Shown here piece after piece: positions 37,045-45,621 of a stretch of 64,000 nucleotides of DNA. The notes under the pieces are model-generated. The model was given only the letters and a program-made list of their open reading frames with translations, ran no database searches and was not told the origin of the DNA. Origin of the DNA: Paenilisteria newyorkensis. Its GTDB lineage: Bacteria > Bacillota > Bacilli > Lactobacillales > Listeriaceae. The first letter of the stretch is position 1; each line of letters begins with the position of its first letter. The stretch spans positions 186,001 through 250,000 of the forward strand of contig NZ_JNFB01000012.1 in assembly GCF_000766145.1 (NCBI RefSeq), read 5' to 3'. Made by a program: the position numbers and the translations under genes.

Positions 37045-37881
37045 ATGACAATGGAGATAGGAAAAGTTGTGTTGAAAACGAAAAGTAAACATACATTAGC
37101 GGCTTTTTATAACGAAATAATCGGTCTAAAAGTGATGGCTGATGAGGATAACAGAATAGCGTTAGGCGTTGATGGACGAGTACTTTTAGAATTGATGGAG
37201 GTAAAGCAAGGAATGACTGCGAAACAGGCGAAAACAGGTTTATATCATACGGCTTTTTTATTGCCTAGCAGAGCGGAATTGGGTAGCTTTTTGCATCATT
37301 TGTTGGAAAGTAATTACCCAATAGATGGCGCGGGGGACCATATTTATAGTGAGGCATTGTATTTCCGGGATCCAGATGGGAATGGTATTGAAGTTTACGC
37401 GGACCGGGCTCGAGAGGAGTGGCAGCGAGATGAACTTGGGAATCTGCCCATGGCGACAAATGAAGTCGATGGTGATGGCATATTGATGGCGGGAGCTGAG
37501 CTTGACTGGAATGGGGCACCATCCGATACTACAATTGGTCACATCCATTTGCAAGTCAGTCATTTAGAAGAAACGCGCCACTTTTATGAAACGGTTCTGG
37601 GTTTCCAGGTGACCACGGAGATTCCGTCTGCGCTATTTTTTGCAGATGGAGATTATCACCATCATATTGGCACAAATATTTGGGCTGGTCGTGATTTGCC
37701 TAAATTGGATGAATTAGAGACTGGGCTTGCGTATTTCACAATCAAAACAGAAGCCATCGAGATGCTAGAGGATCGGTTGAAGCAGTTTGATATCGCTTTT
37801 GAAAAGGAATCAGATAACGTGATTAGGTTGGAAGATCCGAACGGGATTGCCGTAAAGATTGTAAATAATACAAAAAGCTAA
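37045..37881 (+). CDS. Two-unit VOC protein, CatE-like ring-cleaving dioxygenase
   Basis: 278 residues with two VOC halves: about 1-130 (GKVVLKTKSKHTLAAFYNEI, LYHTAFLLPSRAEL, ALYFRDPDGNGIEVYADR) and about 165-275 (IGHIHLQVSHLEETRHFYET, DYHHHIGTNIWAG, VIRLEDPNGIAVKIV). The paired HIHLQ, HHHIG and C-terminal acidic positions give a metal site like catechol-2,3-dioxygenases of the CatE type. I chose ATG 37045 (AAAGGGTGA five bases upstream) over ATG 37003, which lies inside the operator region. It probably acts in detoxification of catechols or quinones, in keeping with the upstream palindromes. Confidence 0.8.
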   Translation: MTMEIGKVVLKTKSKHTLAAFYNEIIGLKVMADEDNRIALGVDGRVLLELMEVKQGMTAKQAKTGLYHTAFLLPSRAELGSFLHHLLESNYPIDGAGDHIYSEALYFRDPDGNGIEVYADRAREEWQRDELGNLPMATNEVDGDGILMAGAELDWNGAPSDTTIGHIHLQVSHLEETRHFYETVLGFQVTTEIPSALFFADGDYHHHIGTNIWAGRDLPKLDELETGLAYFTIKTEAIEMLEDRLKQFDIAFEKESDNVIRLEDPNGIAVKIVNNTKS

Positions 37882-37908
37882 GCGTCGACATGATGCTTAG
37901 CTTTTCTT
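37873..37908 (+). terminator. Terminator overlapping the CatE-like stop codon
   Basis: AAAAGCTAAGC (37873-37883) pairs with GCTTAGCTTTT (37895-37905). The stop codon TAA is in the 5' arm. Confidence 0.8.
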
Positions 37909-37935
37909 TATAGGCAAAATTTTGCTATAATTGAT

Positions 37936-38235
37936 TTAAGAGTGTTTCCAATTCTTTTGGCGCGTTGTTGTCTTCTTTAGTAGCCAATGTGCAAGTCCAA
38001 GTGCGGCTTGAATGAGTACAAAAGTTAGGATGCCTAGATTCAGATAGAACAGGGCGGTTTGGGCCTCTGCTGGAAAGGCGCGTTGGACGAATAGAAAAGC
38101 CAGAAAGAAACCGGCATTGGCGCCCAGCGAAACCCAGTAAACAGAGATTTTCCCAAGCTTACTAATGACAAAAGATAGCGTAAAGAAAAAGATCGCGAAA
38201 CAAAAACCAATCAATATCATTTGTATCGACCCCAT
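37936..38235 (-). CDS. Small three-segment membrane protein, unknown
   Basis: 99 residues with three hydrophobic segments (IQMILIGFCFAIFFFTLSFVI, ISVYWVSLGANAGFFLAFLFV, ALFYLNLGILTFVLIQAALGL) and a basic C-terminal tail. I chose ATG 38235, 7 bases after GAGGT; the GTG at 38244 overlaps that site. It is divergent from the CorA gene. No family recognised. Confidence 0.65.
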   Translation of the reverse strand: MGSIQMILIGFCFAIFFFTLSFVISKLGKISVYWVSLGANAGFFLAFLFVQRAFPAEAQTALFYLNLGILTFVLIQAALGLAHWLLKKTTTRQKNWKHS

Positions 38236-38348
38236 GACGCTCACCTCACATTGTTACAGAATTAGTTTTATTGATAATAATTGTAACACAAATGAAATGT
38301 ATTGTAAAGGTTGCCTAGAAAAACGTTACTTGGCGGGGAGGTACGAGG

Positions 38349-39302
38349 ATGATTGAATATTATAGAACGCAAGAAAATGATGAAATACATCAGATTGATG
38401 GCTATCAGGCAAGGTGTTGGGTTCATGTCGTAGCGCCAAGTCCTGATGAGATTGATTATTTATCCCAAAAATTAGATATACCGAAAGATCATATTTTAGA
38501 CCCTTTGGACAAAGAGGAACGTTCACGAATTGAATTAAAGCATGTGGAAGAGAATTTCAAGCATTCTTTGGTGATTGTGGATTGCCCGATAGAGGCGAAG
38601 GATGAAATGGGTTTCCTCGAATTTAAGACGATACCAATTGGGATTATTACCACAAAAGAAGTCGTCGTAACGGTTGTGCTGAAACAGTTGCCAGTTTTGG
38701 AAGATATTATGGATAGGCGCATGGAGCAGTATAATACAGCCAATCATGTCCAGTTTGTGCTACAAATTCTGTATGCGGTATCCTACTATTTTTTGAAATA
38801 TTTAAACAGCCTGATTGAGCATATGCATACGCTTGAAAAAAATATTCGCCAGTCGATGCAAAATGAGGAGCTATACGCTTTTATGGCGGCGCAACGGAGC
38901 CTAGTCTTTTTTGCAACAGCGCTTCAATCCAACAAGGCAGTTCTGGATAAAATGATTCAGGCAGCGCATTACACAGCGAAAGATGCGGACAAAGAATTGT
39001 TGCAGGATGTCATCATCGAGAACAAGCAAGCTATCGCGATGACGGATACATATACGCAAATTGTTGGTGGGATGTCTGATACTTTTTCGTCTGTGATTGC
39101 GAATAATTTAAATCGGGTGATGAAATTTTTGACGTCGTTTACGATTATTTTGTCGTTACCAACGATTGTGGCGAGCATTTACGGGATGAATGTGAAATTG
39201 CCGTTTTCAAATCAGGAATATGCGTTTGGGCTGATTATGGTGGGGACATTGTTTATTACGATTATCACGACGGTTGTATTTTGGCGCAAAAAGTACTTCT
39301 AA
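38349..39302 (+). CDS. CorA family magnesium/divalent cation channel
   Basis: 317 residues. A long N-terminal cytoplasmic alpha/beta domain and stalk helices are followed by two C-terminal membrane segments (FLTSFTIILSLPTIVASIYGMN, YAFGLIMVGTLFITIITTVVFW) with the pore signature YGMN at the end of the first and a short basic tail. It forms pentameric Mg2+ (or Co2+/Ni2+) channels in the family. GGGGAGG precedes ATG 38349. No M-box riboswitch is visible upstream. Followed closely by two GntR regulators on the same strand. Confidence 0.92.
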   Translation: MIEYYRTQENDEIHQIDGYQARCWVHVVAPSPDEIDYLSQKLDIPKDHILDPLDKEERSRIELKHVEENFKHSLVIVDCPIEAKDEMGFLEFKTIPIGIITTKEVVVTVVLKQLPVLEDIMDRRMEQYNTANHVQFVLQILYAVSYYFLKYLNSLIEHMHTLEKNIRQSMQNEELYAFMAAQRSLVFFATALQSNKAVLDKMIQAAHYTAKDADKELLQDVIIENKQAIAMTDTYTQIVGGMSDTFSSVIANNLNRVMKFLTSFTIILSLPTIVASIYGMNVKLPFSNQEYAFGLIMVGTLFITIITTVVFWRKKYF

Positions 39303-39331
39303 AATGGGACTTCGAGAGGAACTGATTCTTT

Positions 39332-39973
39332 ATGGAAAAACAAAGCTATGAGAAAAAAGCGTACGAAACAATGAAGGAAAAGATATTGAACGGGCAATTG
39401 CGGACGGGGGATCGCGTGCCTGAGAATACGATTGCAAAAGAGCTCGGCATTAGTCGGACGCCGGTGCGTCGCGCTTTAGTTATGCTTGAAACGGAGGGCT
39501 TTTTGACGATTGAGAGTAATCGGGGTGCTTTTGTTTGTGAAAGTAAGGTGACGGTGGGCAGATTCATTGAGATGCTTGAAATGTTGGAAGTTCTGACGAT
39601 TAAGACGATGGACAAAATCGAGACGAAGGGGATTTCTTTTGAGCCGCAACATTTGTATAGGCGTTTGTCGGTCATGGAAGGGCATTTGAAAGCCGGGAAT
39701 AGTAGTGGGTTTGTGGAAGAAGGCTGGCAAACTATTTTTGATTTTATCGCTTACATGGGGAATTCTTACGCAAATAATGCGGTTAGAAAGATGGGTATTG
39801 ACTTTTTGACGAAGGCGCCGAAAGAAATTATTTTAATACCGTTTCATAATGGCGCGTATTTAATTGAGCAGTATATGCGAATGAATGAACTGCTGAGAAC
39901 GAAGGATTTTGATAAGGCAGAGACAATTGTTCGTGAATTGGTCAATTATTTTATTATAAAAACGTTCCGATAG
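39332..39973 (+). CDS. GntR family transcriptional regulator (FadR-like)
   Basis: 213 residues. The N-terminal winged HTH (about 8-70) has GDRVPENTIAKELGISRTPVRRALVMLETEGFL. The all-helical C-terminal domain is of the FCD/FadR kind, but the metal-ligand His pattern is not obvious. It lies 30 bases after corA and is followed by a second GntR gene of similar build; the two are diverged duplicates. Effector unknown. Confidence 0.85.
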   Translation: MEKQSYEKKAYETMKEKILNGQLRTGDRVPENTIAKELGISRTPVRRALVMLETEGFLTIESNRGAFVCESKVTVGRFIEMLEMLEVLTIKTMDKIETKGISFEPQHLYRRLSVMEGHLKAGNSSGFVEEGWQTIFDFIAYMGNSYANNAVRKMGIDFLTKAPKEIILIPFHNGAYLIEQYMRMNELLRTKDFDKAETIVRELVNYFIIKTFR

Positions 39974-40033
39974 GTGAATTTTTTGGAAGGTTATGCTACA
40001 ATATTGGTAATTAAGATAGGGGTGTCGAGAGCA

Positions 40034-40690
40034 TTGAAAAGTAAACGAGAGTATAAGACGCTAGACAGAATGGTCTATTTTAGCATTATTGAGAAGATAA
40101 AAACAGGAGAATTAAAACCGAATGAGCATTTGACCGAGGAACGATTAGCGAAGGAATTAAATGTTAGTAGGTCACCGATACGCAAGGCAATCACGGCATT
40201 GGTTTCAGAGGGAATTCTAGATTATCGTACATATAGTGGTGTTGTTGTTCGAGATTCGATGATTGATCCAGCGAAATACGGGTACCTCCTAGAAGTGATA
40301 GAGGTGTTTATAGATGCAGCGATTCAGAAAATGAAGAAAAATAATACGCCAGTTGATATAGCAGCACTACGGAATTATATCGCGTCGATGGACCGCTCTT
40401 CTTATTTGCAAAATATGGAGGATTACATCTTCAACCAGCACCAATTCTTCTTCCGTATTCTAAAACATGATTCGAATCCATATTATTATGAGAATGTGAA
40501 GCGCGTCTTTTTCACGATTAATAATTTCTCGATGGAAACGGTCGTGAAGCAAGGTTCGGAAGATAAACGTGATTTGACGGTGAAGAAATTTACGGCGATT
40601 GCAGACGCATTTGAACAAAACGAATATGATTTAGCGAATGAGCGTATTCAAGCCTTATTTAATGATTTTGCGCTTAGTGCTTTCCGGTAA
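40034..40690 (+). CDS. GntR family transcriptional regulator, second of a pair
   Basis: 218 residues from TTG 40034, which has AGGGGTG nine bases upstream; the frame is open back to 39974, but that extension (NFLEGYATILVIKIG) has no ribosome binding site. The winged HTH holds GELKPNEHLTEERLAKELNVSRSPIRKAITALVSEGIL. The C-terminal helical domain aligns with that of the preceding protein in layout (EVIEVFIDAAIQKM, NMEDYIFNQHQFFFRIL, NERIQALFNDFALSAFR). A tandem pair of this type suggests duplication. Target genes are not evident; corA upstream is one candidate. Confidence 0.82.
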   Translation: MKSKREYKTLDRMVYFSIIEKIKTGELKPNEHLTEERLAKELNVSRSPIRKAITALVSEGILDYRTYSGVVVRDSMIDPAKYGYLLEVIEVFIDAAIQKMKKNNTPVDIAALRNYIASMDRSSYLQNMEDYIFNQHQFFFRILKHDSNPYYYENVKRVFFTINNFSMETVVKQGSEDKRDLTVKKFTAIADAFEQNEYDLANERIQALFNDFALSAFR

Positions 40691-40691
40691 G

Positions 40692-40728
40692 AAAAAAAGA
40701 GCGTAGAGAATTCTCTACGTTCTTTTTT
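40692..40728. terminator. Bidirectional terminator between GntR and GNAT genes
   Basis: CGTAGAG (40702-40708) pairs with CTCTACG (40713-40719), and the stem extends through flanking A and T runs. The GNAT stop codon is within it. Confidence 0.85.
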
Positions 40729-41209
40729 CGTATATACAGAACCCATCCACGATTGCCAATTGCGTGAAGCCGGCGTTCTGATAGAGTTTGTTTAATTTTT
40801 GATTGTCAGCAATGCAGTCAAGGCGTAGATAGGGATAATCTGTTTGTGCGGATTCAGCGCTTGCCCATTCTAAAATTGCTTGACTCAAGTTTTGACCAGC
40901 GAAATCTCGCGCAATCATTAAGCGGTGTAGGTATCGTGCAGGTGTTTGGTAGCCGTGATCGCGCCACAGACGTTGGTCCCACTCGCTCGCTGTTTTTCGT
41001 AAAATGAAAGCTGCTGTGATGTAGTCTGACTCGCGAACTAAAAAGACTTCGCCATCTCGAATACGATCTTTTAGTCCGTGTACATCTTTTCCTTCTAAAA
41101 TATCGCCCCATTGTGAGGAACCGCGACTTTTTAGCCAAGATGCTGTGTCAATCATGAGTTGCTGTAAAGGGGCTTCATCGGAAACAGAAGCTTCTTGCAC
41201 AGTCAACAT
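40715..41209 (-). CDS. GNAT family N-acetyltransferase
   Basis: 164 residues from ATG 41209 (AGGTAA six bases upstream). A longer form from ATG 41248 would overlap the DUF975 gene by 20 bases. The GNAT fold reads: LTVQEASVSDEAPLQQLMIDTA, then GEVFLVRESDYITAAFILRK, the acetyl-CoA loop region HRLMIARDFAGQNLSQAILEWA (a variant of Q/RxxGxG/A), then YLRLDCIADNQKLNKLYQNAGF. The acceptor is unknown. It is probably co-transcribed with the upstream DUF975 gene. Confidence 0.85.
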   Translation of the reverse strand: MLTVQEASVSDEAPLQQLMIDTASWLKSRGSSQWGDILEGKDVHGLKDRIRDGEVFLVRESDYITAAFILRKTASEWDQRLWRDHGYQTPARYLHRLMIARDFAGQNLSQAILEWASAESAQTDYPYLRLDCIADNQKLNKLYQNAGFTQLAIVDGFCIYEKRT

Positions 41210-41228
41210 GGTATTACCTAATGGAATT

Positions 41229-42296
41229 TTATTTTTGTTCGTCGTCATTTTTTTGTTCCGTTGTTTCTTCGTGATCGACTGGTTGAGATGGACGGACAGC
41301 TTCACTGATTGTATCGTCGTGCGTTTCTTCTACCGTTGATTCTGGCCCAGTTAAATCCGTTGCTGGTGTTGCCTCAGGTTCCGGTGTCACAGCAGGATCA
41401 ACCATGGAGTCAGCACCCCACGTTTTATTTTCGAAATGTGGTGCTTCAGGCTCTTCTGGCGGTGTCGGATCAACTGGTGGAATCGCGCCAAATGTCGTGT
41501 CGTCCTCTGGAACCGTCGTTGTGTATGTGCCCATATCCGGGTCGTCGCCAAATGTGCCAGTGCTCGCATATAAATCATCGTAGAACACGGCGCAAGCTAC
41601 AAGAACCTGTGGATAAATCCAAATAGCTAGACCGAATAATACGGCAAGCATCAAAAAGTAACCAAGAACAAACACAATCAAAAATACAGGGCTCATGTCT
41701 GGTACGCTACTATAATAATCATACGAATACGAATTATAGCCATAATCGAACATCGCCGTTGTAGCCGCCGCAATGATTCCAAGCACCATCATAATAATAA
41801 CAGGGATAAAGAACACCCAAATATAAGATAGTACGAGTCCAAACAAGCGACCCTTATGCCCATTCATGCGGTGACGACTTTCCGTAATCGCATCAAGCGG
41901 CGAAATATTAGGATCATCACGTAAAATCATAAAAGTTTGCGAGTACGAGAACGATTTAATAATACCAGGAATAAGGAATAGTAAACTCCATAAAAATGTA
42001 AAAATAAATACAAGTACTGCGGCAAGTAAATTACGGCCAAACGTTTTAAAACCGCTGAATAAGTAGCCAATTTCAGGTTTTTCCTGACGGCTAAGAGCGA
42101 GGAAGAACCACGTTGCACCAATCATAAAAGGACCAGCGAAAACATAATAAGCAATCGTTCCAAGCACTGGAATGAAATTGACCATCGAAACAGCCATTAA
42201 AATCACATACGCGAGCGCCATACCTCCAATTGCCAGCCCCCAATTCCCTTTTAAGGACTGCTTCGTCATCTTTCTAATTTCTGAAATACTCATCAT
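41229..42296 (-). CDS. DUF975 family membrane protein
   Basis: 355 residues. The family start SISEIRKMTKQSLKGNWGLAI leads into about five or six membrane segments (MALAYVILMAVSMVNFIPVLG, LLAAVLVFIFTFLWSLLFLIPGI, LVLSYIWVFFIPVIIMMVLGII, VFLIVFVLGYFLMLAVLFGLAI) with the loop FMILRDDPNISPLDAITESRHRMNGHKG. The last ~110 residues are an acidic, Pro/Glu/Thr-rich cytoplasmic or extracellular tail, longer than usual for DUF975. I chose ATG 42296 behind AAAGGGG; the longer frame to 42374 has no site. Function unknown. Confidence 0.8.
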   Translation of the reverse strand: MMSISEIRKMTKQSLKGNWGLAIGGMALAYVILMAVSMVNFIPVLGTIAYYVFAGPFMIGATWFFLALSRQEKPEIGYLFSGFKTFGRNLLAAVLVFIFTFLWSLLFLIPGIIKSFSYSQTFMILRDDPNISPLDAITESRHRMNGHKGRLFGLVLSYIWVFFIPVIIMMVLGIIAAATTAMFDYGYNSYSYDYYSSVPDMSPVFLIVFVLGYFLMLAVLFGLAIWIYPQVLVACAVFYDDLYASTGTFGDDPDMGTYTTTVPEDDTTFGAIPPVDPTPPEEPEAPHFENKTWGADSMVDPAVTPEPEATPATDLTGPESTVEETHDDTISEAVRPSQPVDHEETTEQKNDDEQK

Positions 42297-42470
42297 AAAA
42301 ATTCTATCCCCTTTCTTTTGTGAAAATACATATATACTTAAAAATACCATAGAATCAGACACATTGATAGTCATAATCGATAATTTTATAAAATGATTGA
42401 CTTTTCGCGTAAAGGGGAATAGGCTATAAGGTAAAATAGATGCGAATCATGTGAGTGGAGGTGAAAATAG

Positions 42471-42662
42471 ATGGCCTATGAAAAACAAGATTTAGAAGAG
42501 CGTCTCATCGAATTGCGCCGCCAACACCAAGAGTTGCTTGGAGAAACGGATCAATTTAATGATACGAACCTAGTGAATGGGACGATTTCAGCGACAGAAC
42601 TGAGAATGAACGCGCTTGAAAAAGAAATCAAATCAGTGGAGAAAAAATTAAATAAGCTATAA
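42471..42662 (+). CDS. Small coiled-coil protein
   Basis: 63 residues, mainly two helices with heptads (LEERLIELRRQHQELLG, TELRMNALEKEIKSVEKKL). The excellent ribosome binding site GGAGGTG precedes ATG 42471. It is probably co-transcribed with the phosphatase gene 88 bases later. Family not recognised. Confidence 0.7.
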   Translation: MAYEKQDLEERLIELRRQHQELLGETDQFNDTNLVNGTISATELRMNALEKEIKSVEKKLNKL

Positions 42663-42750
42663 AATGATCTTGATTAGCATGAAGATCAGCCTTTCGAAGT
42701 TTGGTGGCTTTAGCCAGTACTTCAGAGGTACTACATATGAGGTGATGGCG

Positions 42751-43470
42751 ATGGATGACATTTTTGCAGTTGGTGATATTCATGGGGAAATAGCGGCTTT
42801 CGAGGAACTTTTGACGCATTGGAATCCGGAGAGAGAGCGGCTAGTGTCTGTTGGCGACTTAATTGATCGAGGAACAGATCCTGGTGCGGTTATTCGCAAA
42901 GCTATGTTTCTTGAGGCGAAATACGATGCTATTTTCTTGCGTGGAAATCACGAAAATATGTTGTTGGATTGGCTCGCGAACCCGAGTGAGAAGATGATGT
43001 ATTACATTAGTCAAGGCGGAATGGAGACGATTGAAAGCCTACTAACCCATAAAAAAAACGCAAAAATAACGCCAGAAGAACTAGCGCGATGTGTGGAAGC
43101 GGAGGCTGCAGCTGAACTTGCCTTTGTTAGAAAACGCCCATATTATTTGGAATGGAAGCAATTCGTATTTGTGCACGCTGGCGTGGATTTGACCTTACAG
43201 GATTGGAAGCAGACATCCGAGCATGACATGGTTTGGATTCGCGAGCCGTTTCAACAAGGTACGAACCGGACGGGCAAGACGTTTGTGGTGGGCCACACGC
43301 CGACAGAAAGCTTGAATCCAGATGGCGGGGCAGACGTTTGGTATTCACCAGACCGCTCGATTATCGATATTGATGGTGGTGCGGTGTTTGGCGGAGCTTT
43401 ACACGGTGTCATTTTCTCACAGAATGGTGTGGAAAAAATTTATAGTATTCCGAACAAAAAAGAAGTTTAG
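42751..43470 (+). CDS. PPP-type metallophosphoesterase (serine/threonine phosphatase or Ap4A hydrolase-like)
   Basis: 239 residues with the full PPP signature: GDIHGE, GDLIDRG, RGNHE and VGHTP, plus a C-terminal His in GALHGVIFS. The two-metal active site should dephosphorylate phosphoproteins or cleave dinucleoside tetraphosphates; the short single-domain form fits either. I chose ATG 42751 with GAGGTG six bases upstream; the frame extends to 42664 without a good site. Its 3' end shares a terminator with the convergent LLM gene. Confidence 0.88.
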   Translation: MDDIFAVGDIHGEIAAFEELLTHWNPERERLVSVGDLIDRGTDPGAVIRKAMFLEAKYDAIFLRGNHENMLLDWLANPSEKMMYYISQGGMETIESLLTHKKNAKITPEELARCVEAEAAAELAFVRKRPYYLEWKQFVFVHAGVDLTLQDWKQTSEHDMVWIREPFQQGTNRTGKTFVVGHTPTESLNPDGGADVWYSPDRSIIDIDGGAVFGGALHGVIFSQNGVEKIYSIPNKKEV

Positions 43471-43492
43471 ACGCGCCGTCTAAACTTCTTTT
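43461..43492. terminator. Shared terminator containing both stop codons
   Basis: AGAAGTTTAGAC (43461-43472) pairs perfectly with GTCTAAACTTCT (43478-43489) over a 5-base loop, with A and T runs at each side. The plus-strand stop (43468-43470) and the minus-strand stop (43480-43482) are both inside the stem. Confidence 0.9.
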
Positions 43493-44493
43493 TCTTGCCA
43501 AATTTTATAGAGTAGTTCGTAGTTCTTCTGTTTGAGCGCTGGGTCGTAGATGTTGGACGCGACAATCAGTTCGTTTGGTTGATGAATCGCCATGAATTGT
43601 TGCAGTTCCGCTTTTACTTTTTGCTGGTCGCCGATGAAGGAGTATTTTAGTTGGTGTTGTAAAGCATGTTTTTCGTAATCGGTCCAAAGCTCATCCATAT
43701 TTGTCACGGGTTTTGGCAATGGTGTGGGAGCGCCTCGGGTCAGATTTAAGAACGAGAGATAGCCAGATGTTGCTAGAAAATTCGCTTCTTCGGTGGTATC
43801 ACTAATAATCGTGCTGACTGTCACCATTGCATAAGGTTCATCCAAAACATCCGATGGCTCAAAGCGACTGCGATAAAGTTCCAACGCATTTTCTAATTCA
43901 TCGGGTGCAAAGTGGCTCGCAAAAGCAAACGGTAGACCAAATTTTGCAGCTAGCTTGGCGCTGTAGGTACTAGAACCGAGCAGATAAAGCGGTACATGGA
44001 GGCCACGACCTGGAATCGCGATAATACCGTCGTTGCCACCATCTGAAAAATAATTACTAAGTTCCAAGACAGAATTAGGAAAAGCTTCCACGGTTTCATG
44101 CAAGTCGCGCCGGAGTGCCCGCGCGGTTTTGAAATCGGTTCCTGGTGCGCGACCAAGCCCGAGGTCGATGCGATTTGGATACATCGTTGCAAGCGTCCCG
44201 AACTGCTCGGCAATAATAAGCGGAGAGTGGTTTGGAAGCATAACGCCACCAGAACCGACGCGAATTTTTTCCGTATGTCCAGCTAAGAATCCTATCAAAA
44301 CAGCTGTCGCAGAACTGGCAACACCAGGAATACCGTGATGTTCAGCCACCCAATAGCGATGAAATCCTGCTTTTTCAGCAAATTGAATGAGCGATTTACT
44401 ATTTTGAAAAGCATCTGCTTCATTGAAACCTTCACGAATCGTTGCTAAATCGAGAATAGATAAGGGAACTTGCCCAAATTTATTGTTTGTCAT
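43480..44493 (-). CDS. LLM class flavin-dependent oxidoreductase
   Basis: 337 residues, bacterial-luciferase-like TIM barrel. It has the family start [14 protein letters not shown], the motif [19 protein letters not shown] (the AEHH region of this subfamily), [26 protein letters not shown] and [26 protein letters not shown]. It needs reduced FMN from a reductase; the substrate is unknown. It is cytoplasmic and monocistronic. Confidence 0.88.
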   Translation of the reverse strand: MTNNKFGQVPLSILDLATIREGFNEADAFQNSKSLIQFAEKAGFHRYWVAEHHGIPGVASSATAVLIGFLAGHTEKIRVGSGGVMLPNHSPLIIAEQFGTLATMYPNRIDLGLGRAPGTDFKTARALRRDLHETVEAFPNSVLELSNYFSDGGNDGIIAIPGRGLHVPLYLLGSSTYSAKLAAKFGLPFAFASHFAPDELENALELYRSRFEPSDVLDEPYAMVTVSTIISDTTEEANFLATSGYLSFLNLTRGAPTPLPKPVTNMDELWTDYEKHALQHQLKYSFIGDQQKVKAELQQFMAIHQPNELIVASNIYDPALKQKNYELLYKIWQEKEV

Positions 44494-44546
44494 AAAATCA
44501 CTGCCCTTCTTTGACTAATAGTATATGCTTCTTCCTCGCCGTAGTC

Positions 44547-44586
44547 AAAAAAAAGAAACCACCCGCTACTAGTAACGAGTGATTTC
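44547..44586 (-). terminator. Terminator of the LCP gene
   Basis: On the minus strand GAAATCACTCG pairs with CGGGTGGTTTC (44555-44586 outer ends, two G-U pairs), followed by eight T residues. Confidence 0.85.
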
Positions 44587-44592
44587 ACAGTA

Positions 44593-45528
44593 TCAATCAT
44601 TTAAAAAATCTTGTAAAGCCTTCGCATTCGCGGCAACGTCAATGTCTAACACAGAGCCATGCGAATTTCGGACGTTTTTATACGTGCCATCAACCGGTAG
44701 GCGGAAATCTTCCATATCTTTGGCATTGCCCAATACGAAATCTTTCCCAATTGAAATCATCATACCTGTTGTCACATTCGTGTTTGTGTAGCCTTGCATC
44801 GTACCAATTAAACTTGGAAGCTTCGTCACAGTACCAATGCTTTGCGCTTGATCTTTCAGGGCGTTCAGCACTTGTTGTTGACGACGGACCCGGCCGAAAT
44901 CACTTTCAGCATCATGACGGAAACGCGCGTATTGCAGCAATGTTTCGCCATCCATTTTTTGCTTACCAGCTTTGATGTTAGCATCGATATTTTTCGACAT
45001 ATCTTTTTCGGCGTCAATCTCGATTCCATTAGGCGCGAGCGTGTCGACAATTTTTGGGAAACCCTCGAAATTGGCAACGACATAATACTCAATATTCACG
45101 CCAAAATTCTCTTTGATTGTTTGGCGAACCAGCTCAGGACCACCAAAAGAATAAGCCGCGTTGATTTTGTTCAAACCGTAACCAGGGATATCGACATATG
45201 TATCACGCATAATCGAGACTAATTTCGGTGATTTTGACTTCGTATCATAGTGAGCGATAAGCAAGGAATCCGAACGACCTTGGTCTTTGCCACGCGAGTC
45301 ACTCCCGATTAGAAGGACGTTGAGATCATTCACATCTTCAGCTTTTTGCCCATTAAATTCAAATTCTTTCATGTTATTATCAGCTTCAGCCGCATTCAGA
45401 CTCGATTTATACTGATAAAATCCAAGCCCGGCAATGGCCAGTATAATGACTAAAATTACTGCAAAAATAGTCCTGCCTTTTCGTAGTTTCTTCTTTGTTG
45501 GTTGATTGCGATCCTGGCGAGTGGCCAT
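44593..45528 (-). CDS. LytR-CpsA-Psr (LCP) family cell-wall ligase
   Basis: 311 residues. A short basic cytoplasmic N-terminus, one membrane anchor (TIFAVILVIILAIAGLGFYQY) and an extracellular LCP domain with the marks LLIGSDSRGKDQGRSDSLL, SIMRDTYVDIPGYG, KINAAYSFGGPELV and YARFRHDAESDFGRVRRQQQVL. The Arg and Asp residues that bind the polyprenyl pyrophosphate are in place. LCP proteins move wall teichoic acid or other glycopolymers from lipid carriers to peptidoglycan. I chose ATG 45528 with GAGGTG six bases upstream. Confidence 0.92.
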   Translation of the reverse strand: MATRQDRNQPTKKKLRKGRTIFAVILVIILAIAGLGFYQYKSSLNAAEADNNMKEFEFNGQKAEDVNDLNVLLIGSDSRGKDQGRSDSLLIAHYDTKSKSPKLVSIMRDTYVDIPGYGLNKINAAYSFGGPELVRQTIKENFGVNIEYYVVANFEGFPKIVDTLAPNGIEIDAEKDMSKNIDANIKAGKQKMDGETLLQYARFRHDAESDFGRVRRQQQVLNALKDQAQSIGTVTKLPSLIGTMQGYTNTNVTTGMMISIGKDFVLGNAKDMEDFRLPVDGTYKNVRNSHGSVLDIDVAANAKALQDFLND

Positions 45529-45621
45529 ATCTTTCACCTCGTTCATTAATTTGAAGCTAACAACAAAACGATGCTCCCAGAATAATTATAGCTAACGAAT
45601 GTTACATGAATGTGGCGAAAC

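Noticed and set aside
38349-39302. M-box or other metal riboswitch before corA
   Set aside because: Only about 110 bases separate the divergent genes, with no conserved riboswitch core visible.
41387-41626. Plus-strand frames opposite the DUF975 tail
   Set aside because: The acidic Pro/Glu tail gives open antisense frames; no ribosome binding site or similarity.
42663-42688. TGATCTT/AAGATCA hairpin before the phosphatase as terminator
   Set aside because: Short stem, no U-run, and it lies between probably co-transcribed genes; left out as a feature.
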